In this document: positions 1 to 4,724 of the stretch, piece after piece
Position numbering within the stretch: the stretch's first letter is position 1
How the letters are laid out: each line of letters begins with the position of its first letter
NCBI GenBank assembly: GCA_900751785.1
Contig: CAADSM010000133.1
Coordinates: forward strand, 1-5,765
Direction of reading: 5' to 3'
DNA length: 5,765 nt
DNA from: Lachnospiraceae bacterium
Lineage (GTDB): Bacteria > Bacillota > Clostridia > Lachnospirales > Lachnospiraceae
Notes under the pieces: generated by a model
The model's database searches: none
What the model was told of the DNA's origin: nothing
Seen by the model: only the letters and a program-made list of their open reading frames with translations
Position numbers and translations under genes: made by a program

Positions 1-1
1 G

Positions 2-412
2 ATCGCACAGGCAGAAGGGCTCAATGAGGCAGACTATGAGGCACAGAGCTTCGCAGCAATGCGTACAGCCCTTGCGGCAGCAAAGGAAGTGCTTGCAGAC
101 GAGAATGCGACAGAGGAAGAAATCAGTACATCTGTAGCAGCGCTTGAGGATGCCCTTGCGAAACTGACACCGGCCAGCACCGGCGGAGACCAGTCCGGAA
201 GCGGAAACGGCAGCCAGGATCAGACGGGAGGAACCTCAGATAAGGATAATACTTCATCTGCAGGAAATACATCGTCCTCCAAGACTTCCGGAACAAATGC
301 TGCAAAGACCGGCGATACGGCGAATGCGCTTCCGATCGCGGCGACAGCAGCGGCAGCGGCGCTTGCAGCCGGAGCAGCAGTGGTTCTCATCAAGAAGAAA
401 GAGGACAACTAA
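2..412 (+). CDS. C-terminal fragment of a wall-anchored surface protein (FIVAR repeat, linker, KTGD sorting signal)
   Basis: The reading frame is open from the window edge (first whole codon at base 2) to TAA at 410-412, giving 136 residues of a protein whose start lies upstream. The ATG at 59 is internal: the frame upstream of it codes for residues that match the paralogue, so it is not a start. Residues 1-57 form a helical FIVAR-like repeat (IAQAEGLNEADY at its start, AKLTP at its end), identical at 42 of 57 positions by eye to the last repeat of the GH84 enzyme at 666-4142. A Gly/Ser/Asn/Thr/Asp-rich linker follows, then AAKTGD, an Ala-rich hydrophobic stretch and a KKKEDN tail, which is the layout of a sortase-type anchor. 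The enzymatic part is outside the window, so the activity is unknown. The tandem paralogue suggests another secreted glycosidase or glycan-binding protein. The anchoring call is firm; the overall function is not assigned. Confidence 0.85.
   Translation: MAQAEGLNEADYEAQSFAAMRTALAAAKEVLADENATEEEISTSVAALEDALAKLTPASTGGDQSGSGNGSQDQTGGTSDKDNTSSAGNTSSSKTSGTNAAKTGDTANALPIAATAAAAALAAGAAVVLIKKKEDN
305..409 (+). other. C-terminal cell-wall sorting signal (KTGD type) of the upstream surface protein
   Basis: The encoded tail begins with KTGD, continues with about 25 mostly Ala/Leu/Val residues and ends with KKKEDN. This is the motif, membrane span and charged-tail arrangement of sortase substrates. The canonical Leu-Pro before x-Thr-Gly is absent: the preceding residues are Ala-Ala. 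Cleavage is presumably between Thr and Gly, by analogy with LPXTG proteins. The same layout recurs at 4035-4139. Confidence 0.7.
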
Positions 413-430
413 ATATTTTGATCGAATATT

Positions 431-452
431 CTGAGAGGAAACTGTTTCTCAG
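431..452 (+). other. Small hairpin between stop codon and terminator
   Basis: CTGAGA at 431-436 is perfectly complementary to TCTCAG at 447-452, with a 10-base loop. No T-run follows, so it is not an intrinsic terminator by itself. It lies 18 bases after the stop codon at 410-412 and could protect the transcript end or be chance. Role is unknown. Confidence 0.35.
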
Positions 453-466
453 AAGGGGAAAAAGAA

Positions 467-500
467 GGACAGGGTGCCATTAAGGCATCCTGTCTGTTTT
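467..500 (+). terminator. Intrinsic terminator of the upstream surface-protein gene
   Basis: Bases 468-478 pair with 484-494 (11 pairs including one G-U) around an ATTAA loop, and TGTTTT follows at 495-500. An A-rich stretch precedes the left arm at about 459-466. It lies 55 bases after the stop at 412 and separates this gene from the GH84 gene, so the two are probably independent transcription units. Confidence 0.85.
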
Positions 501-560
501 AATGCGGCAGTTTGGCCATGCACCGGGATGTAAGGGGGAAGATACGCAGACCTGCCAGGT

Positions 561-633
561 TAAATTATTACAATTTCATATAAAAATGAGGGAAAACTAT
601 TTCCTTTTGGTAAAAATTACTATATTATTACAA
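561..633 (+). repeat. Imperfect 13-base direct repeat with 60-base period upstream of the GH84 gene
   Basis: TAAATTATTACAA at 561-573 and TATATTATTACAA at 621-633 differ at one position and start exactly 60 bases apart. The ten bases ATTATTACAA are identical in both copies. The region is AT-rich, so chance is possible, but the position just upstream of a ribosome binding site makes an operator or duplicated promoter element plausible. Confidence 0.4.
588..633 (+). promoter_or_regulatory. Probable promoter/control region of the GH84 gene
   Basis: This is the only space between the upstream terminator and the GH84 gene, so a promoter is expected here. TATATT (621-626) or TATTAT (623-628) are reasonable -10 boxes, each one mismatch from TATAAT. 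No good -35 box sits 16-18 bases upstream, so the promoter may be weak or activator-dependent. A hairpin with GGAAA (591-595) and TTTCC (600-604), extendable with G-U pairs to 588-607, overlaps where a -35 box would be and could be an operator. No recognisable catabolite-repression (cre) site is seen. Confidence 0.35.
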
Positions 634-650
634 GTAAGGAAAATATATAC

Positions 651-656
651 AGGAGG
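651..656 (+). promoter_or_regulatory. Strong ribosome binding site of the GH84 gene
   Basis: AGGAGG is followed by 9 bases and then the ATG at 666. It fixes the start codon, which is directly followed by a signal-peptide sequence. Confidence 0.9.
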
Positions 657-665
657 AAAGAGCTT

Positions 666-758
666 ATGAAAAACAGAACTGCAAAGGCTGTGCTGGCCGC
701 TGCAATGGCTGCTGTGGTAGTGATCGGAAGCGCGGCGCCGACGGCAGCGGTACAGGCA
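666..758 (+). other. Signal peptide of the GH84 enzyme
   Basis: The first 31 residues have a basic start (MKNRTAK), an Ala/Val hydrophobic core (about 8-23) and a VQA cleavage site before AEAGS. This is a type I signal for Sec export; there is no lipobox cysteine. Confidence 0.88.
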
Positions 759-3700
759 GCAGAGGCGGGCAGCACGGGAACAGAAAGCGGGATCGAACTC
801 ATTCCTGCTCCGAAAGAGATGAGCGCGGACGGTACGGAGCTTACTCTGACAGATGCTGTGAATATTGAGGGGGCGGATGCGGCAGACGCAGATGCTGTCA
901 GCGATCTCAAGGGATTTCTAAGTGAAAACGGGATCACAGTAAACGAGCAGGCAGACGAGGCGGACACGACCATCATCCTGGGAGAGTCAGACGATGAGAT
1001 CCCCGCCCTTGACCAGGCAAAGGAAAGGCTTGGAATAGAGGGGGCAGACAGCCTTGCTGAGGAAGGATATGTCCTGTCTGTACGTCCGGGAGACTCAGAG
1101 GGCGGCACGGTCGTGATCGAAGGAAAAGACGGGGATGGAACCTTCTACGGCGTGCAGACCTTAAGGCAGCTGGCCGACGAGAGTGAAGGAAATGTGATCC
1201 TTGCAGCTGCGGATATCAAGGATGAACCGAGCATGTCCGTGAGAGGTACGATCGAAGGCTTTTATGGAAATCCGTGGAGCCATGAGGACCGCATCAGCCA
1301 GATCGAATTTTACGGCGATATGAAGATGAATACTTATATCTACGCGCCGAAGGATGATCCCTACCACAGAGAGCAGTGGAGAGAGCCATATCCGGAATCC
1401 GAGATGGAAAGGATGCAGGAGCTGATCGACGTCTCTGACAGGAACAAAGTAGATTTTGTTTTCGCACTGTCTCCGGGAATCGATATTCAGTTTGACGGAA
1501 GTGCGGGAGAGAGCGATTATCAGGCGCTGGTCAGCAAATGCCAGTCGCTCTATGATATGGGAGTGCGCAGCTTTGCTATATTCTTTGACGATATCAGCAA
1601 CAAAGACGGTATAAAGCAGGCGGAGCTCCTCAACCGGTTCAATGAAGAATTTATCCAGGCAAAGGGCGATATAAAACCGCTGATCACAGTTCCCACAGAA
1701 TATGATTCCAATGCCATGGGCGTGGCGAGTACGATCAGCACCTATACGGAAGAATTTGCAGGCACACTGGATCCCAGCATCAAAGTGCTGTGGACAGGCA
1801 CCGCGGTAGTCCCGGAGGGCATCGATGTGTCTAATGCGCAGCAGGTGAAATCAGTCTACGGCGATAGGATGGGAATCTGGTGGAATTATCCATGTACAGA
1901 TTATATCCAGAATAAGCTGGGGCTGGGACCGGTCTACGGGCTGGATAAAGGGCTGGAAGATGAAGTTGATTTCCTGGTCCTCAATCCGATGGAGCATGCG
2001 GAACTCTCGAAGATCACGCTTGCGACGGGCGCGGACTTCGGATGGAATACCGCGGCATATGACTATCAGAGTTCATTTGCTGCATCCATCAATACGCTGT
2101 ACGGCGACCTGGCTCCCTATATGTATACGTTTGCAGACCACTCCAGCAGGCTCGTTGCCGGATGGGCATCTACCGGAAGGGCGGACGCACCTGAGGTCAG
2201 AGAACTGATGGATCTCATGATGTCTAAGGTGGCAAAGGGAGAAGATGCCGAAGCCGAGATCAATGCTCTCAATGAAGAATTTGACAGCATGATACAGGCG
2301 GCTGATACGCTGCAGGCAGAGCTCCCGTCCGATCAGCTGTCTCACTGCAGCGGCAATCTGGACAAGCTGAGGGCGCTCGGCGAGAATGACAAGACGGCTC
2401 TCCAGCTCTTCCTTGAAAAGAATGCCGACAACAGAAATGAAGAGAAGATACAGTCCCTGACAGCACAGCTTCAGGGCAGCCTGTCATCGCTGCAGTCAGG
2501 AAAACTGGTGTCTGAGCAGACAGCGCTTGCATTTATTACAGATGTGCTGGATTACAATATCGAGCCGAGCGCGGCATTTGAGGTTTCTTCTACATTTGCA
2601 GCACCGGGTGAAGAAATCCAGCTTACAAACGAGAGCTCCCTCTCATCCACAAGCCTTGAGTGGACGATGAAAGGGGCGAATGTAGAGAAGAGCACGGAGG
2701 AAAATCCGGTTATCTCCTACGAAAAGGAAGGAATCTATACGATCAGCCTGAAGGCTTCGAACAAGCATGGCGAGGACGAGGCTGTGAAGACGAATATCAT
2801 CACTGTTTCAGAGGAAGCGGGTGGCGAGCTGATAAACCTGGCGCTGAATAAGCCGGCAAGCGCAAGCGGATATACTGCGTCGAGCGAGGCTCCGGGAAAA
2901 GCCGTTGACGGAATCACCAGCACGAAATGGTGTACGACGAACTATGGACAGCAGTGGCTCCAGATCGATCTTGAAAAGGTCAGCACCATAACAGAAATCA
3001 TTATCAACCACGCAGAGATGGGCGGGGAAGGTTCTTCTCTGAACACACAGGCTTACCACGTGGAAGTGAGCCAGGACGGACAGAGCTGGCAGGAGATCCT
3101 GAGGGTGGAGGACAATTCCTCCGGTCTGACACAGGACGCTGTTCCGGTCACGCTCGGCAGATATGTGAAGCTCTGGATCGATACACCTACGCAGGGCGGA
3201 GACAGCGCAGCCCGTATCTATGAAGTGGAAGTGAAAGGTCTCGACAAAGAGATCACGATGCCTCCTGTTTACGTGGAGGAGATATCTACGGCAGTGCTTG
3301 AGTACGCGATTGAGCTTGCCGAAAAAGCAGATACAGACGGTGTTATGGATGCCGTAAAGGATAATTTTGACAGAGCATTAGAGAACGCGCAGGATATTCT
3401 TGCCAGAGTCCAGGCAGGAGATGCGGCAGTGACGCAGGCTGAGGTGGATCGTGCATGGCAGGATCTGATCAAGGCGATCCAGTATCTTGAATTCAAACCG
3501 GGAGACAAGACGGATCTCGGAAAGGTGATCGCTCTGGCAGATGAGATGAACAGCAGGCTGGATTCATATCTGGATGCAGGAAAGGATGCGTTCACATCAG
3601 CGCTTGCAAAGGCAAAAGAGGCCTATGCAGACGGTAATGCGTTCCAGGAAGATGTAGACAGCGCATGGCAGAATCTGCTGAACGCTATGGCGAATCTGAT

Positions 3701-4142
3701 GCTTAAGCCGGACAAAGGACTTCTTGAAGATCTGATCACACAGGCGGAAGGCTTAAATGAGGCTGATTATGATGTCGAGAGCTTTACTGTGATGCGCTTT
3801 GCACTGGCGGCGGCAAAAGAAGTATTTGAGGATGAGAACGCGACACAGGAAGAAGTGGAAACATCTGTGGCAGCACTCGGGAATGCTATTGCAAAACTGA
3901 CGCCGGCAGAGGGTGGCGATGACAACAAGACAGCAGCAGGGCAGGATCAGAACAGCGGCTCTTCGGATAAGAATAACAGCTCTTCATCCGCAGGAAAGAC
4001 TCAGGCGGCAGATAACTCTGCAGCAAAAGCGGTGAAGACGGGCGATACGGCAGATGTATTCCCGTTCGCGGCGGCAGCGGTGGCAGCAGGAGCAGTGATG
4101 CTCGCGGCATGCACTGCGGTTCTCGGAAAGAAGAGAAGATAG
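666..4142 (+). CDS. Secreted, wall-anchored GH84 beta-N-acetylglucosaminidase (NagJ/O-GlcNAcase-like)
   Basis: Encodes 1158 aa, predicted to remove terminal beta-linked N-acetylglucosamine from glycoproteins or mucin-type glycans at the cell surface, by the substrate-assisted mechanism known for GH84. Visible order: signal peptide (1-31); GH20b-like N-terminal domain (about 42-185); GH84 catalytic domain (about 190-500); helical domain (about 505-630); PKD-like domain (about 636-716); CBM32/F5-8 type C domain (about 722-858, starting NLALNKPASASG); three FIVAR-like repeats (870-1080); Ser/Asn/Gly linker; KTGD sorting signal (1124-1158). Catalytic Asp308-Asp309 lie in FAIFFDDI. By recalled alignment with C. 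perfringens NagJ, Gly198, Lys229, Tyr346, Trp405, Asn407, Asp412 and Asn440 match its substrate pocket, so the enzyme should be active. Unlike NagJ, as recalled, it ends in FIVAR repeats and an anchor instead of cohesin/FN3 modules. It has its own ribosome binding site and terminator. The family call is very secure; the natural substrate is inferred. Confidence 0.96.
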   Translation: MKNRTAKAVLAAAMAAVVVIGSAAPTAAVQAAEAGSTGTESGIELIPAPKEMSADGTELTLTDAVNIEGADAADADAVSDLKGFLSENGITVNEQADEADTTIILGESDDEIPALDQAKERLGIEGADSLAEEGYVLSVRPGDSEGGTVVIEGKDGDGTFYGVQTLRQLADESEGNVILAAADIKDEPSMSVRGTIEGFYGNPWSHEDRISQIEFYGDMKMNTYIYAPKDDPYHREQWREPYPESEMERMQELIDVSDRNKVDFVFALSPGIDIQFDGSAGESDYQALVSKCQSLYDMGVRSFAIFFDDISNKDGIKQAELLNRFNEEFIQAKGDIKPLITVPTEYDSNAMGVASTISTYTEEFAGTLDPSIKVLWTGTAVVPEGIDVSNAQQVKSVYGDRMGIWWNYPCTDYIQNKLGLGPVYGLDKGLEDEVDFLVLNPMEHAELSKITLATGADFGWNTAAYDYQSSFAASINTLYGDLAPYMYTFADHSSRLVAGWASTGRADAPEVRELMDLMMSKVAKGEDAEAEINALNEEFDSMIQAADTLQAELPSDQLSHCSGNLDKLRALGENDKTALQLFLEKNADNRNEEKIQSLTAQLQGSLSSLQSGKLVSEQTALAFITDVLDYNIEPSAAFEVSSTFAAPGEEIQLTNESSLSSTSLEWTMKGANVEKSTEENPVISYEKEGIYTISLKASNKHGEDEAVKTNIITVSEEAGGELINLALNKPASASGYTASSEAPGKAVDGITSTKWCTTNYGQQWLQIDLEKVSTITEIIINHAEMGGEGSSLNTQAYHVEVSQDGQSWQEILRVEDNSSGLTQDAVPVTLGRYVKLWIDTPTQGGDSAARIYEVEVKGLDKEITMPPVYVEEISTAVLEYAIELAEKADTDGVMDAVKDNFDRALENAQDILARVQAGDAAVTQAEVDRAWQDLIKAIQYLEFKPGDKTDLGKVIALADEMNSRLDSYLDAGKDAFTSALAKAKEAYADGNAFQEDVDSAWQNLLNAMANLMLKPDKGLLEDLITQAEGLNEADYDVESFTVMRFALAAAKEVFEDENATQEEVETSVAALGNAIAKLTPAEGGDDNKTAAGQDQNSGSSDKNNSSSSAGKTQAADNSAAKAVKTGDTADVFPFAAAAVAAGAVMLAACTAVLGKKRR
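3273..3905 (+). repeat. Three FIVAR-like helical repeats in the GH84 enzyme
   Basis: Residues about 870-943, 947-1014 and 1018-1080 are three diverged helical units of about 60-75 residues. Shared features are an Ala-rich ALxxAKE helix, a central acidic loop, and a VDxAWQxLxxA-type last helix in units 1 and 2 (TSVAALGNAIAKL in unit 3). FIVAR units usually serve as stalks or carbohydrate/adhesion modules in Gram-positive surface proteins. Unit 3 (bases 3735-3905) aligns without gaps to bases 2-172 of the upstream gene. Confidence 0.75.
4035..4139 (+). other. C-terminal cell-wall sorting signal (KTGD type) of the GH84 enzyme
   Basis: KTGD at residues 1124-1127 is followed by an Ala/Val/Phe/Leu-rich span (about 1129-1154) and a KKRR tail at the extreme end. 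The residues before KTGD are Ala-Val where LPXTG proteins have Leu-Pro. Length and layout match the tail of the upstream protein, so one sortase probably handles both; no sortase gene is in the window. Confidence 0.72.
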
Positions 4143-4187
4143 CCGGGTGTTGAAAGTACAGAGAGAGCAATTGTAAGAGACAAAGAA

Positions 4188-4221
4188 GGGGCAGGATATT
4201 GACGGATATCCTGTCCCTTTT
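4188..4221 (+). terminator. Intrinsic terminator of the GH84 gene and group II intron target
   Basis: Bases 4188-4199 pair with 4206-4217 (12 pairs, one G-U) around a 6-base loop, followed by TTTT at 4218-4221. It sits 45 bases after the stop codon. The arms (GGGGCAGGATAT / ATATCCTGTCCC) share the CAGG and CCTGTC core with the terminator at 467-500. The group II intron begins only a few bases after its T-run, as is typical of group IIC insertion. Confidence 0.9.
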
Positions 4222-4225
4222 ATGG

Positions 4226-4724
4226 GTATGACGGGCATGCCGTCAGTCTGTGGTGAAAGTCCACAAGGGGCGTAATTGCCGACGAACCCCATAGCGACTC
4301 CCAAGGTTTACATCGCGAGGTGTGGGCGAGAAGAAGGGATAGCGAAATCGTAGCCTGACGAACAGAAACCTGATATAAGGCGTACATGGCGGATAAGCTG
4401 GCCCAAGACAGCGAAGTCCTAAAGGCAACCGTAACCCATGCGCGTAAATCAGGCAGGTAGACGAGGAAAGACTGGCAGGCTTATCCCGCGAGGTCTCACA
4501 GGCGGAGAAATACCGTAGTAACAACGAACTGTGAGAAGTCAGCAGAAGTCGTAGTAGGCGAAGCTCTGAAATGGGCGTTGCCGAAGGACCGAACAATGTA
4601 ATTGTGTAATCAAATGTATGCCTCATGGAATACCTGACGGCAGGAATGGCGAAACGTAAATGAGCAGATACTGCATAACTTAGGGCGAATCCGTGAGAAC
4701 GGAAAGGAGAAAGCACACAAGGCA
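4226..4724 (+). ncRNA. Group II intron ribozyme, 5' domains (I to start of IV)
   Basis: About 500 bases carry no credible protein. Visible elements: GACGG (4230-4234) pairing with CCGTC (4240-4244); TGTGG (4249-4253) pairing with CCACA (4261-4265) around a TGAAAGT loop; GGAAAGACTGG (about 4466) and GAGAAGTCAGCAGAAGTCGTAGTA (about 4533-4556), blocks resembling conserved stretches of the O. iheyensis intron as remembered. GGATAAG at 4391-4397 occupies the place of that intron's exon-binding site 1, and its ATAAG can pair with TTTAT at 4219-4223 in the 5' exon (one G-U). Domain borders were not folded by computation. Confidence 0.75.
4703..4709 (+). promoter_or_regulatory. Possible ribosome binding site of the intron maturase
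   Basis: AAAGGAG lies 15 bases before the ATG at 4725, longer than the usual 6-10. No GTG or TTG start lies in frame between them, and the frame upstream runs back only to a TGA at 4635-4637 without another ATG. So ATG 4725 is still the best start. RNA folding may shorten the effective distance. Confidence 0.5.

Noticed and set aside
59..61. ATG at 59 as the start of a small 117-aa protein
   Set aside because: The frame is open to the window edge and the codons before 59 encode residues conserved with the paralogue, so this is an internal Met of a longer gene.
550..560. ACCTGCCAGGT palindrome as an operator
   Set aside because: Only four base pairs per arm; too short to support on its own, and it lies further from the start than the better hairpin at 588-607.
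620..1108. 162-aa open frame on the minus strand opposite the GH84 start
   Set aside because: Ser/Ala-rich product of low complexity, the mirror of an Ala/Asp-rich coding region; the plus strand has a signal peptide, a ribosome binding site and recognised domains. The other minus-strand frames across 1161-4304 are rejected for the same reason.
1960..2208. 82-aa plus-strand frame inside the GH84 gene
   Set aside because: Out of frame with the catalytic domain, Arg/Ser/His-rich translation without a domain; a shadow. The frame at 2660-2851 is the same case.
4230..4244. GACGG/CCGTC hairpin as a second terminator
   Set aside because: Short stem without a T-run; it fits better as the first pairing of intron domain I.
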